Shown piece by piece: positions 16,226 through 24,957 of a stretch of DNA of 64,000 nucleotides. Origin of the DNA: Hydrogenophaga sp. Root209 (GTDB lineage: Bacteria; Pseudomonadota; Gammaproteobacteria; Burkholderiales; Burkholderiaceae_C); contig NZ_LMIE01000012.1 of NCBI RefSeq assembly GCF_001428625.1, positions 326,900 through 390,899 of the forward strand, read 5' to 3'. The notes under the pieces were generated by a model that ran no database searches, was not told the DNA's origin, and saw nothing but the letters and a program-made list of their open reading frames with translations. Position 1 is the stretch's first letter. Every line of letters begins with the position of its first letter. Position numbers and translations under genes: made by a program.

Positions 16226-17067
16226 ACCCTTCGACAAGCTCAGGGCAATCGGTTCTGTTGTCAGCCAAGAACCTCAGCGTGCGCTTCGGCGGCGTGCTGG
16301 CGGTCAACAACGTCAGCTTCGACGTGAAGCGCGGCGAGGTGTTCACCCTGATCGGCCCCAACGGCGCGGGCAAGACCACGGTGTTCAACCTGATCAGCCG
16401 CATCTACACGCCCACCACCGGCACCATCGACTACGCCGGCCCCGACGGCATGCTGCGCCTGACCGACCAGGCGCCGCACCAGATCGCCAACCTCGGCATT
16501 GCGCGCACCTTCCAGAACATCGAACTGTTCGAACACGCCACCGTGTTGCAGAACCTGCTGATCGGGCGCCACACGCACCGCAAGACCGGGCTGTGGAGCG
16601 AGATCTTCTTCACCGGCAAGACCCGCGCGGCCGAGATCGAGGCGCGCGAGAAGGTGGAGCACGTCATCGACCTGCTCGACTTGCAGCACCACCGCGAATC
16701 GATGGTGGCCGGCCTGCCCTACGGCGTGCGCAAGGTGGTGGAGCTGGCGCGTGCGCTGTGCACCGAGCCCCAGTTGCTGCTGCTCGACGAACCTTCTTCC
16801 GGGCTGAACGTGGAGGAAACCGAAGACATGGCGTTCTGGATCACCGACATCAAGAACGAGCTCGGCATCACGGTACTGATGGTGGAGCACGACATGAGCC
16901 TGGTCTCCAAGGTCTCCGACCGCGTGCTGGCCATGAGCATGGGCACCGAACTGGCCTCGGGCACACCGGCCCAAGTGCAGGCCGACCCTGGCGTGATCGA
17001 GGCCTACCTGGGTTCGATGGACGACGTGTCCAATCTGAGGCGCGAGAACCACAAGGTGGTCGCATGA
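16222..17067 (+). CDS. livG: ABC transporter ATPase LivG, N-terminus encoded by a repeat
   Basis: 281 residues. Walker A GPNGAGKTT, signature-region LPYGVRKVVELARAL, Walker B LLLLDEPSSGL and MVEHDMSLV are present; the LivG-specific longer segment with FQNIELFEHATVLQNL is clear. The family usually begins near LLSAKNLSVRFGG. Here the first codons (MNPSTSSGQSV) are translated from a CCCTTCGACAAGCTCAGGGC repeat, so the start codon region has been rebuilt by repeat insertion while keeping the ATGA overlap with livM. Confidence 0.93.
   Translation: MNPSTSSGQSVLLSAKNLSVRFGGVLAVNNVSFDVKRGEVFTLIGPNGAGKTTVFNLISRIYTPTTGTIDYAGPDGMLRLTDQAPHQIANLGIARTFQNIELFEHATVLQNLLIGRHTHRKTGLWSEIFFTGKTRAAEIEAREKVEHVIDLLDLQHHRESMVAGLPYGVRKVVELARALCTEPQLLLLDEPSSGLNVEETEDMAFWITDIKNELGITVLMVEHDMSLVSKVSDRVLAMSMGTELASGTPAQVQADPGVIEAYLGSMDDVSNLRRENHKVVA
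16227..16246. repeat. Half REP-like element at the livG start
   Basis: CCCTTCGACAAGCTCAGGGC matches one arm of the REP-like element found in pairs at 46.9, 49.9, 50.8 and 51.7 kb. Only one arm is present here. It encodes residues 2-8 of LivG. Confidence 0.85.
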
Positions 17068-17852
17068 CGATACCCACCACCGACGCCCCGGTGCTCAAGC
17101 TGCTGAATGTGGAGAGCGCCTACGGCCCCATCAAGGCCATCCGCGGTGTGAGCCTGCAGGTGCGCCGCAGCGAGATCGCCACCGTGCTCGGCTCCAACGG
17201 CGCGGGCAAGACCACCATCCTCAAAACCATCAGCGGCATCATCGACCCGCGCAAGGGTTCGATCGAATTCAAGGGCGAGAACATCACCGCAAAAGACCCG
17301 GCCTTCATCGTGCAGCAGGGCCTGAGCCACGTGCCCGAGGGACGCGAGGTGTTTGCCCTGCTCTCGGTGCGCGACAACCTGCTGATGGGCGCCTACACCC
17401 GCAAGGACCGCGACGGCGTGGCGCGTGACATGGAGCTGGTGTTCAACTACTTCCCCATCCTGCGCGAGCGCGCCGCGCAAGACGCCGGCCTGCTCTCGGG
17501 CGGGCAGCAGCAGATGCTGGCCATCAGCCGCGCGCTCATGGCCAACCCCGACCTGATCCTGCTCGACGAGCCCAGCCTGGGCCTCTCCCCGAAGCTCACC
17601 AAGGAGATCTTCGAGATCGTGGTGCGCATCAACCGCGAGCGCGGCACCACCATCCTGCTGGTGGAGCAAAACGCGAACATGGCCCTCAATGCCTCCGACT
17701 ACGGCTACGTGCTGGAGAACGGCCGCATCGTGATGGAAGACACCTGCGCCCACCTGCGCGAGAAGGACGACATCAAGGAGTTCTACCTCGGCATGAAGGA
17801 GGAAGGCGTGCGCGCCGACCGGCGCTGGAAGAAGAAGAAAAATTGGCGATGA
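17064..17852 (+). CDS. livF: ABC transporter ATPase LivF
   Basis: 262 residues, start ATG overlapping the livG stop. Walker A GSNGAGKTT near residue 43, HVPEGREVFALLSVRDNL, signature LLSGGQQQMLAISRAL and Walker B LILLDEPSLGLSP are diagnostic of LivF. The C-terminus is extended by a basic tail ending RRWKKKKNWR, some 15-20 residues longer than common. A repeat array follows directly and separates it from the acyl-CoA ligase gene. Confidence 0.93.
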   Translation: MTIPTTDAPVLKLLNVESAYGPIKAIRGVSLQVRRSEIATVLGSNGAGKTTILKTISGIIDPRKGSIEFKGENITAKDPAFIVQQGLSHVPEGREVFALLSVRDNLLMGAYTRKDRDGVARDMELVFNYFPILRERAAQDAGLLSGGQQQMLAISRALMANPDLILLDEPSLGLSPKLTKEIFEIVVRINRERGTTILLVEQNANMALNASDYGYVLENGRIVMEDTCAHLREKDDIKEFYLGMKEEGVRADRRWKKKKNWR

Positions 17853-17875
17853 ACTCCGCGCAATTCACTTTCCCC

Positions 17876-18001
17876 GTTCGCCCTGAGCCCCTTTCCGTTC
17901 GGGCTCAGTCCCGCCCCGTTCGGGCTCAGTCCCACCCCGTTCGGGCTCAGTCCCACCCCGTTCGGGCTGAGTCCCACCCCGTTCGGGCTGAGCTTGTCGA
18001 A
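17876..18001. repeat. Six-copy 21-bp tandem array
   Basis: Units beginning GTTCG start at 17876, 17897, 17918, 17939, 17960 and 17981, exactly 21 bp apart. The central copies read GTTCGGGCTCAGTCCCACCC plus one C with few changes. The last copy runs into the REP arm GGGCTGAGCTTGTCGAAGCC. No unique spacers separate the units, so this is not a CRISPR array. It sits between livF and the ligase gene and is likely made by slippage of a REP half-unit. Confidence 0.9.
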
Positions 18002-18075
18002 GCCCTCGCCCACACCATCGCACGAGCCCTTCGACAGGCTCAGGGCAAACGGTGCGGTGGCTCAGCCCGAACGGT
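17981..18075. repeat. REP-like inverted pair after the tandem array
   Basis: The arm GGGCTGAGCTTGTCGAAGCC (17985-18004) is followed by the inverted arm GCCCTTCGACAGGCTCAGGG (from 18026), giving a long hairpin with a loop of about 20 nt. A further degenerate arm, CTCAGCCCGAACGG, ends at 18074. The ligase gene starts 31 nt later. Confidence 0.85.
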
Positions 18076-18105
18076 GTGTGGGCGCACAACGTCGAGACAC
18101 ACAAA

Positions 18106-19962
18106 ATGAGCAACCTCTGGGACCTTTCCGGCATCCAGCCGCAAAACAAGATCGTGCTCGAGGGCGAGACGATTCCGGCGCTGTTCTGGAACGGCGTGAA
18201 GGCACGCGGGCCGAACGTGTGGATGCGGCAAAAGGAGTTCGGCATCTGGCGCAGCTGGAGCTGGACCCAGACCGGTGACGCCGTGCGCGAGATCGCCCAT
18301 GGCCTCATGGCCATCGGGTTCGAGGCGCGCGAGACCGCGTCCATCCTCTCCAACACCACCATCGAATGGGTGCTGTGCGACCTGGCCGTGCTCAGCGCGG
18401 GCGGCGTCTCCAACGGCATCTACCCCACCGACGCGGCCGAGCAGGTGCAGTACCTCTGCGCCGACTCGGGCACCACCGTGCTCTTCGTGGAAAACGACGA
18501 ACAGCTGGACAAGGCGCTGGAGGTGCGTGACCACCTGCCGCAGCTTCGCAAGATCATCGTGGAAGACATGGAAGGTCTGCGCGAACTCAACGATCCGCAG
18601 GTGATCAGCCTGGACCAGTTGCGCGAACTGGGCCGCGCCCACCTGCAGCAGCACCCCGGCATGCTGAAGGCGCGCGTGGCCGCCTGCCAGCCCGACGAGC
18701 TGGCGATCCTGGTCTACACCTCGGGCACCACCGGCCGGCCCAAGGGCGCCATGCATTCGCACAAGGGCCTCGTCTACACCGTGCGCGGCTACAACACGCT
18801 GATTGCCCGCAGCGAGAGTGACGAGTGCATGTGTTTCCTGCCGCTGTGCCACATCGCCGAGCGCATGGGCGGTGAGTATTTTTCGCTCTACACCGGGGCC
18901 AAGCTCAACTTCGTGGAGAACCCCGAGACCGTGCCCGAGAACGTGCGCGAGATCGCGCCCACGGTGTTCACCGCCGTGCCGCGCGTGTGGGAGAAGTTTT
19001 ATTCGGGCGTGATGATCACCCTGAAAGAAGCCGGCAAGATTCAACAGGCCGCGTACGGGTGGGCCATTGGCGTGGGCCAGCGGGTGGCCGATCTGGTGAT
19101 GGCCGGCAAGCCCGTGCCCGGCGGGCTGCGCCTGCAGTTTCATGTGGCGCGCACGCTGGTGCTCAACAATGTGCGCAAGCTCATCGGCATCCACAAGGCG
19201 CGCTTTCTCGTCACGGGTGCAGCGCCCATTTCGCCCGAGCTGGTGCGCTGGTACCTGGCGCTGGGCGTGCCCATGCTCGAGGTGTGGGGCATGACGGAAA
19301 CCTGCGGCGCCTCCACCGGCATCCCGGCCGAGCGCATGAAGCCCGGCAGCATCGGCCCGGCCGCCAGCTACAACGAGGTGAAGCTCGACCCGGTGACCAG
19401 CGAGATATTGGTGCGCGGCCCCAACGTGTTCATGGGCTACCTCAACCTGCCCGAGAAGACCGCCGAGACCATCGACAGCGACGGCTGGCTGCACACGGGT
19501 GATGTGGGCGTGGTGGATGAGGAAGGGTTTTTCCGCATCACCGACCGCATGAAAGACATCATCATCACCGCAGGCGGCAAGAACATCACGCCGAGCGAAC
19601 TGGAGAACGAACTCAAGTTCTCGCCCTACGTGACCGACGCCGTGGTGATCGGTGACAAGAAGCCCTACCTCACCGTCATCATCATGATCGACCAGGAGAA
19701 CGTGGAGAAATATGCGCAGGACAACGACGTGCCGTTTTCCAACTACGCCAGCCTCACCAAAGCGCCCGAGGTGCAGGCGCTGATCCAGACCGAGATCGAT
19801 CGCGTGAACAAGAAATTTGCCCGGGTGGAACAGATCAAGAAGTTCTTCCTGCTCGACACCCAGCTCAGCGCCGAAGACGAAGAACTCACCCCCACCATGA
19901 AGCTCAAACGCAAGCTGGTGCAGACCAAGTACGAACCCCAGATCAACGCCATGTACAGCTGA
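18106..19962 (+). CDS. Long-chain-type AMP-forming acyl-CoA synthetase
   Basis: 618 residues from the ATG at 18106 (the frame stays open upstream through repeats). YTSGTTGRPKGAMHSH near residue 204, VWGMTETCGASTG near 390 and LHTGDVGVVDEEGFFRITDR near 463 show an intact adenylate-forming ligase; the length and C-terminal EELTPTMKLKRKLVQTKY fit the long-chain/FadD15-like group. It converts a fatty acid to acyl-CoA with ATP. It lies between livHMGF and livK on one strand, so the imported acid is probably its substrate. Confidence 0.92.
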   Translation: MSNLWDLSGIQPQNKIVLEGETIPALFWNGVKARGPNVWMRQKEFGIWRSWSWTQTGDAVREIAHGLMAIGFEARETASILSNTTIEWVLCDLAVLSAGGVSNGIYPTDAAEQVQYLCADSGTTVLFVENDEQLDKALEVRDHLPQLRKIIVEDMEGLRELNDPQVISLDQLRELGRAHLQQHPGMLKARVAACQPDELAILVYTSGTTGRPKGAMHSHKGLVYTVRGYNTLIARSESDECMCFLPLCHIAERMGGEYFSLYTGAKLNFVENPETVPENVREIAPTVFTAVPRVWEKFYSGVMITLKEAGKIQQAAYGWAIGVGQRVADLVMAGKPVPGGLRLQFHVARTLVLNNVRKLIGIHKARFLVTGAAPISPELVRWYLALGVPMLEVWGMTETCGASTGIPAERMKPGSIGPAASYNEVKLDPVTSEILVRGPNVFMGYLNLPEKTAETIDSDGWLHTGDVGVVDEEGFFRITDRMKDIIITAGGKNITPSELENELKFSPYVTDAVVIGDKKPYLTVIIMIDQENVEKYAQDNDVPFSNYASLTKAPEVQALIQTEIDRVNKKFARVEQIKKFFLLDTQLSAEDEELTPTMKLKRKLVQTKYEPQINAMYS

Positions 19963-20012
19963 CCCCGTTCTCGACAGACCTCACCCGACCACCACCCCAG
20001 GAGACACACAAC

Positions 20013-21188
20013 ATGAAGACCCGACTGACATTGGTTGCTGCACTGCTCGCCCTGGGCAGCGGTGCCGCGCTGGCGCAATCGCAAGGCGTGAGCAAGGACG
20101 AGATCGTCCTGGGCTCCATTCAGGATCTCTCGGGGCCCATCGCAGGTTTCGGCAAGCAGGTGCGCCTGGGCATGATGCTGCGGGTGGACGAGGTCAATGA
20201 GCAAGGCGGCATCAATGGCCGCAAGATCAAGCTGCTGGTGGAAGACTCGGCCTACGACCCGCGCCGCGCCGTGCTGGCCGCGCAGAAGCTGGTGAACCAG
20301 GACAAGATCTTTGCCATGGTCGGCCACATCGGCACCGCACAGAACATGGCCGCCATGCCCGTGCAGTTCCAGAAGAACGTCATCAACTTCTTCCCGGTGA
20401 CGGCCGCGCGCGAAATGTACGAGCCCTTCCACAAGCTCAAGTACAGCTTCGCCGCCACCTACTTCGATCAGATGAAGATCGCCGTGCCCAAGCTGGTGAA
20501 GGAAAAAGGCGCCAAGAAGGTCTGCACCATGTACCAGGACGACGAGTTCGGCCTGGAAGTGAAGCGCGGCGCCGAAGAAGGTTTGAAGGGCATCGGCATG
20601 ATGCTGGCCGAAGAAACCAGCTACAAGCGCGGCGCCACCGACTTCGCCTCGCAGATGCAGAAGCTGCAGGCCAGCGGCTGCGACATGGTGGTGCTCGGCA
20701 CCATCATCCGCGAGACCATCGGCGGCATTGCCACGGCCAAGCGTCTGGGCTTCAACCCCACCTTCATCGGCTCCAGCGCCGCCTACACCGACCTGATCCA
20801 CAAGCTCGGCGGCCCGGCCATGAACGGCCTCTACGCCACCATGACGGTGCAGAACCCCTACACCGACGAAGCCTCGCAACCGATCCGCTTCTGGGCCAAC
20901 AAGTACAAGACCAAGTTCAACGAAGACCCGACCGTGTTCTCGGTCTACGGCTATTCGCTGGTCGACACCTTCCTGCGCGCAGCGGGCAAGGCCGGCAACA
21001 ACCTGACCACCGAGAGCTTCATCAAGGCCATGGACACCATGGTCATTCCACCGGACATCTTCGGCAGCGCCGAGATGACCTTCAGCCCCACCAAGCGCCT
21101 GGGCAGCAATTCGACGCGCCTGTCGCAGCTGCAGGACAACCGCTGGAAAGTGGTGTCTGAGTACATGAAGATCGACGCCGCCAAATGA
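20013..21188 (+). CDS. livK: ABC transporter substrate-binding protein LivK
   Basis: 391 residues with a signal peptide (MKTRLTLVAALLALGSGAAL, cut near ALA-QSQG). GVSKDEIVLGSIQDLSGPIA begins the mature type I periplasmic binding fold. AGGAGA (19999-20004) precedes the ATG. It is the receptor of the LivHMGF transporter and is the last gene before a strong terminator. Whether it binds amino acids or an organic acid cannot be told; the neighbouring ligase suggests an acid. Confidence 0.93.
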   Translation: MKTRLTLVAALLALGSGAALAQSQGVSKDEIVLGSIQDLSGPIAGFGKQVRLGMMLRVDEVNEQGGINGRKIKLLVEDSAYDPRRAVLAAQKLVNQDKIFAMVGHIGTAQNMAAMPVQFQKNVINFFPVTAAREMYEPFHKLKYSFAATYFDQMKIAVPKLVKEKGAKKVCTMYQDDEFGLEVKRGAEEGLKGIGMMLAEETSYKRGATDFASQMQKLQASGCDMVVLGTIIRETIGGIATAKRLGFNPTFIGSSAAYTDLIHKLGGPAMNGLYATMTVQNPYTDEASQPIRFWANKYKTKFNEDPTVFSVYGYSLVDTFLRAAGKAGNNLTTESFIKAMDTMVIPPDIFGSAEMTFSPTKRLGSNSTRLSQLQDNRWKVVSEYMKIDAAK

Positions 21189-21230
21189 ACTCCAGGTAAC
21201 ACGTTGCCTGCTTCGGCAGGCCATGCGTGA

Positions 21231-21265
21231 AACCGCCAGCGCTTTGTGTGCTGGCGGTTTTTTTT
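21231..21265 (+). terminator. Rho-independent terminator after livK
   Basis: Arms AACCGCCAGC and GCTGGCGGTT enclose a short loop and are followed by a run of T residues. It begins 43 nt after the livK stop and ends the liv/ligase transcription unit. Confidence 0.9.
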
Positions 21266-21304
21266 CGAGTGTAGAGCCGGGGGTTTCAACCCATCAAACA
21301 CCTG

Positions 21305-21336
21305 GTTATACTGACTTTTATTTTTCTCAGTATAAC
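21305..21336. promoter_or_regulatory. 10-bp inverted repeat just before the nucleotidyltransferase
   Basis: Perfect arms GTTATACTGA (21305-21314) and TCAGTATAAC (21327-21336) surround a T-rich 12-nt centre. TATACT (21307-21312) could be a -10 box, putting the transcription start about 20 nt before the ATG at 21341. There is no Shine-Dalgarno sequence. The site may be an operator or an mRNA hairpin controlling translation. Confidence 0.6.
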
Positions 21337-21340
21337 GACC

Positions 21341-22360
21341 ATGCTGTCGACCCCACTCTCCACCGCCGCCCAGACCGCGTACGCCGCAGTGCGGAGCGCA
21401 AGCATGCTGGACGGCGTTCGCTCGGTGGCCTCGTTGCCGGGCAGTTTCTCCAGAAAGTCCGTCAAGGGAAACCAGTACTGGTACTACCAGACTGCCGACC
21501 TGACAGGCAAGCAAAAACAGATCTTCCTCGGAACAGCCAGCGACGAGTTGACCGACATGATCGAGCTGCATCGCCAGGGCAATGAATCAAAAACACACCT
21601 CCGCCAACTGACCCGCCAAGCCATTGCGGCGGGTTGTCCGGCCATCGTCCCCTCTCACGCCAAAATCATCGAACGCCTGGCGGATGCCGGGTTCTTCATG
21701 GCGGGCGGCATTCTGGTGGGCACACACGTGTACATGGCCTATCAAAACTACCTGGGCGTGCGCTGGCATGCCGGCGCACAAACCGTGGACCTCGACTTTG
21801 CTCATGCCGGGCGCAACGTCTCCGTGGCCATCCCTTCAGACGTGACCATGGACATGGGCAGCGAAATCGAAGCGCTCAAGATGGGCTTCGTGCCAGTGAG
21901 CAGCCTCACCACCTACATCAAGTCCGACGAGCAGGATTTGCAGATCGACTTTGTGACGTCAACACACCGGGGTGGCGACACGCCGGTGTTGATCAAGGCC
22001 TTGAACGCGACCATGCAGCCCCTGAAGTTCATGGAATTTTCCATGGAGGCCCCCATTCAGGTGACCCTGCTCGCGCAGCGCGGCGCCATCACCGTCAACG
22101 CGCCGCCGCCCGAAAAGTACGCCCTGCACAAACTGCTGGTGTATGGCGAACGACCGCAAGACATGCGGGTGAAAGCCACCAAAGACCTCGACCAGGCTGC
22201 CTCACTCATTGAGTACCTGGCCGATAACGACGCGGAGCTACTTCACGAGACCTGGCTGGATTTGATCAACCGTGGCCCGGGCTGGCAGCGGCGAGCGCTG
22301 GAAGGCCTGCGGGCTCTGCGCAAGCGGCACCCCGACGTCGACACCACAGCGCTGGGCTAG
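21341..22360 (+). CDS. Nucleotidyltransferase-fold protein (GSU2403-like)
   Basis: 339 residues. GGILVGTHVYMAYQNYLGV near residues 125-143 and TVDLDFAH (residues 148-155) resemble the Gly-Thr and Asp-x-Asp motifs of the polymerase-beta nucleotidyltransferase fold; a later acidic pair LQIDFVT could supply the third Asp. KSVKGNQYWYYQTADLTGKQ near the N-terminus recurs in the GSU2403 group. The group has no established substrate; relatives include toxins and tRNA- or protein-modifying enzymes. It has no visible antitoxin partner. A striking inverted repeat lies directly upstream and the gene borders the defence island. Confidence 0.75.
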   Translation: MLSTPLSTAAQTAYAAVRSASMLDGVRSVASLPGSFSRKSVKGNQYWYYQTADLTGKQKQIFLGTASDELTDMIELHRQGNESKTHLRQLTRQAIAAGCPAIVPSHAKIIERLADAGFFMAGGILVGTHVYMAYQNYLGVRWHAGAQTVDLDFAHAGRNVSVAIPSDVTMDMGSEIEALKMGFVPVSSLTTYIKSDEQDLQIDFVTSTHRGGDTPVLIKALNATMQPLKFMEFSMEAPIQVTLLAQRGAITVNAPPPEKYALHKLLVYGERPQDMRVKATKDLDQAASLIEYLADNDAELLHETWLDLINRGPGWQRRALEGLRALRKRHPDVDTTALG

Positions 22361-22363
22361 AAC

Positions 22364-22756
22364 ATGACCCTCACCCAGGCCCTGTGGCTCGCCGACGCGA
22401 TCCTCGCGCTGCACATGGGCATCGTCGTCTTCGTGGTCGGCCTGCTGCCACTCATCCTGATCGGCGGCGCCCTCGGCTGGCGCTGGGTGCGCCACTTCGG
22501 CCTGCGCCTCACCCACCTGGCCCTGATGGTCTTCATCGCCGCCCAGGCCTGGCTCGGCCAACTCTGCCCATTGACCGTGTGGGAACAAGACCTGCGCCGC
22601 CTTGCCGGACAAAGCGGCTACCGCGAAAGCTTCATTGAGCACTGGCTGTCGCGGCTGCTGTACTGGGAGGCGCCTTGGTGGGTGTTTGTGGCGGCGTATA
22701 CGGGGTTTGCGGTGGGGGTGGGGGTGGCTTGGTGGGGGGTGAGGCCGAGGCGGTGA
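22364..22756 (+). CDS. DUF2784 membrane protein
   Basis: 130 residues with about four hydrophobic helices. ADAILALHMGIVVFVVGLLP at the N-terminus, then LTHLALMVFIAAQAWLGQLC and CPLTVWEQDLRR, are typical of DUF2784. No function is established for this family. It begins 3 bp after the nucleotidyltransferase stop and may be co-transcribed. A Gly-rich, G-tract-rich 3' end marks the limit of the high-G+C DNA before the island. Confidence 0.85.
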   Translation: MTLTQALWLADAILALHMGIVVFVVGLLPLILIGGALGWRWVRHFGLRLTHLALMVFIAAQAWLGQLCPLTVWEQDLRRLAGQSGYRESFIEHWLSRLLYWEAPWWVFVAAYTGFAVGVGVAWWGVRPRR

Positions 22757-22844
22757 GGTCAACCTACAGAGACGCCGTCAGGCATCCCCAACCTGGTACG
22801 ATCAAACCGTCTGGGCAGACAAGCCCCACTTTGATATCCAGCAG

Positions 22845-23339
22845 GTGATCACCTTGGTTGACGTTGTTCCTCCCGAAAAACGAAGCGCCATGATGTCGGG
22901 CATTCGGGGTAGCAACACCCAACCTGAAGTGATCGTTCGCAAGGCACTCTTTGCGGCGGGGTACCGATACCGCCTTCATCGAAAGGACCTGCCGGGCAGG
23001 CCGGACGTGGTCATGCCCGGACGGAAGGTCGCTGTGTTCGTGCATGGGTGTTTCTGGCACCACCACGAAGACTGCCGCTTTGCCAAGATGCCCACCACCC
23101 GGCCAGAGTTCTGGCAGGGCAAACTCACATCGAACGTGGCAAGGGATGTAAGAGCAGTCTCTGAACTTATGGCTTTGGGCTGGCGAGTCCTAGTGGTGTG
23201 GGAATGCTTCCTGAAGACGACCAAATCACCATCAGATGTTCAGTCAGCACTGACTGACTGGATCGAATCCGGCGAGCCGACTGGTGAGCTCCGCGAAGAG
23301 CCAACTGACCCGGCAAATACAACGAAACGAAGAAACTGA
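22845..23339 (+). CDS. vsr: Very short patch repair endonuclease (Vsr)
   Basis: 164 residues from a GTG at 22845; the TTG at 22854 and the ATG pair at 22890 are other possible starts. MMSGIRGSNTQPEVIVRKAL, LPGRPDVVMPGRKVAVFVHG, CFWHHHEDC and the closing VLVVWECFLK are Vsr hallmarks, including the metal-binding Asp and catalytic His region. Vsr nicks 5' of the T in T:G mismatches that arise when 5-methylcytosine deaminates, so it protects the sites methylated by the next gene, with which its stop codon overlaps (TGATG). First gene of the island. Confidence 0.93.
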   Translation: MITLVDVVPPEKRSAMMSGIRGSNTQPEVIVRKALFAAGYRYRLHRKDLPGRPDVVMPGRKVAVFVHGCFWHHHEDCRFAKMPTTRPEFWQGKLTSNVARDVRAVSELMALGWRVLVVWECFLKTTKSPSDVQSALTDWIESGEPTGELREEPTDPANTTKRRN

Positions 23340-24883
23340 TGAAATACAAGATAGTGGATCTGTTCGCAGGTCCAGGGGGATTGGGAGAGGGCTTCGCGTC
23401 CTACAAGGGCGATGCGAGCTTCGAGATTGCGGTGTCGGCCGAGATGGAGGAAAGCGCTCACAGGACGTTGACGCTCAGAAGCTTCTTCCGACACATCAAG
23501 GGTGACCAAAAGGCCTTGGCGGCGTACTACGACTTCTGCCATTCAGCAGAAGCGCCCCATCCAGGAACCAAGATACCCAGTGCGTGGAAGGACGCACAAG
23601 CCGAAGCCAACAAACTCACACTTGGTGTACCTGAGGACAACGCCCGCCTTGATGAGCTCATCGTCAAGGCCGGGCTCCAGGAAGAAGAGACCGTGCTCAT
23701 CGGTGGACCACCGTGTCAGGCTTATTCGCTGGTGGGCCGTTCGCGCAATAGAGGCAAGGAAGACTATGTCGCCGAGGACGACCACCGGCACTTTCTCTAC
23801 CGTGAGTACCTTCGGATCCTGGACACCACGCGCCCTGCTGTCTTCGTGATGGAGAACGTCAAAGGAATCTTGTCTTCCAAGGTGAACGGAAAGCTGGTCT
23901 TCCACGACATCCTGCGGGACCTGGCAGAGCCCGGGAAGGCCTTGGGCAGACCTGATGGCTTGAGGTACACCATCCACTCGCTGGTCAGTCCCGTGAACTT
24001 CAAGGCGGGCATGGAGCCAGATTTCATCGATGCAAACGCCTTCATCATCGAAGCGGAAAAATATGGAATCCCGCAGGCGAGACACCGAGTCATCCTGTTG
24101 GGCGTTCGCGAAGAGTTGAACTACGACGGACGTCACATGTTGAGCAAGAGCGACCCTCTTACAGTGGATCAAGCGATCTTCTCATTGCCACAGCTCAGGA
24201 GCAGGCTGAGCACGGAAGACACAGATGACCACTGGAGATTTGTGGTTCAGGAGCTTGCCAAGAAGCTTCAGGTTGATGCGGAAGCGAAAGGCCTCGACCA
24301 GCTTGCTTTGAGGCTCAGAGGGGAGGCGATCAAGCTCGGGCTAACCCTGGAAACTGGAGCACTCCGTTACCACCACGCGAAGCTGCCGGAATCCCCCTCG
24401 CGCCTTGTGGATTGGGTGAAGGATGAACGCTTGGAGGTCTGGTTGAACCACGAATCCAGATCACACATGGCGAGTGATCTTGGCCGGTACTTCTACGCAG
24501 CTGTGTTTGGACTTCTGAATCGACGAACTCCAAAAGGCCATCTGGACTTCCCATTGGCGGGTCTGGCACCCGAGCACAAGAACTGGGAGTCAGGCAAGTT
24601 CATTGACAGGTTCAGGGTGCAGCTTCACAACCTGCCAAGCACGACAGTGACCAGCCATATCGCCAAGGACGGGCACTACTTCATACACCCCGATCCGAGC
24701 CAGTGCCGCAGCTTGACGGTGCGTGAGGCAGCCAGGCTTCAAACCTTTCCCGACAACTACTTCTTTCAAGGCAATCGGACGCAGCAATACCATCAGGTAG
24801 GGAATGCGGTGCCTGCGCTTCTTGCGAACCAAATTGCAGGGGTCGTCTCTGCAGTTCTAAGTCAGAAAAAACAAGCCAATTGA
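23339..24883 (+). CDS. DNA (cytosine-5) methyltransferase
   Basis: 514 residues with ordered motifs: I VDLFAGPGGLGEGF (residues 6-19), IV GGPPCQAYSLVG near 122 with the catalytic Cys, VI PAVFVMENVKG near 165, VIII YGIPQARHRVILLG near 241, IX region RSLTVREAARLQTFPDNYFF and X QVGNAVPALLANQIA near 490. It transfers methyl from S-adenosylmethionine to cytosine C5. The target-recognition segment between VIII and IX is long (about 200 residues), so the recognition site cannot be guessed. It is coupled to vsr and is the modification unit of the island; base composition is lower in G+C than the flanks. Confidence 0.94.
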   Translation: MKYKIVDLFAGPGGLGEGFASYKGDASFEIAVSAEMEESAHRTLTLRSFFRHIKGDQKALAAYYDFCHSAEAPHPGTKIPSAWKDAQAEANKLTLGVPEDNARLDELIVKAGLQEEETVLIGGPPCQAYSLVGRSRNRGKEDYVAEDDHRHFLYREYLRILDTTRPAVFVMENVKGILSSKVNGKLVFHDILRDLAEPGKALGRPDGLRYTIHSLVSPVNFKAGMEPDFIDANAFIIEAEKYGIPQARHRVILLGVREELNYDGRHMLSKSDPLTVDQAIFSLPQLRSRLSTEDTDDHWRFVVQELAKKLQVDAEAKGLDQLALRLRGEAIKLGLTLETGALRYHHAKLPESPSRLVDWVKDERLEVWLNHESRSHMASDLGRYFYAAVFGLLNRRTPKGHLDFPLAGLAPEHKNWESGKFIDRFRVQLHNLPSTTVTSHIAKDGHYFIHPDPSQCRSLTVREAARLQTFPDNYFFQGNRTQQYHQVGNAVPALLANQIAGVVSAVLSQKKQAN

Positions 24884-24941
24884 ACCCGTCTGAAGGGTTC
24901 TTTGCTGAGGGCCGCCGGTGCTGACCCGAAATACATCAAAA

Positions 24942-24957
24942 TGTAAGCAGACTTACA
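24942..24957. promoter_or_regulatory. Dyad in the methyltransferase-ATPase gap
   Basis: TGTAAG-CAGA-CTTACA lies in the 87-bp gap between the methyltransferase stop and the GTG of the ATPase gene, the only real gap in the island. It sits 13 nt before that start. It may be an operator giving separate control of the four downstream effector genes. Confidence 0.45.

Noticed and set aside
17876-18001. CRISPR-like array
   Set aside because: The 21-bp units are contiguous with no spacers, no cas genes are near, and the last unit merges into a REP arm.
21341-22756. Toxin-antitoxin pair formed by the nucleotidyltransferase and the next gene
   Set aside because: The second protein is a DUF2784 membrane protein, not an antitoxin, and no small DNA-binding gene is adjacent.
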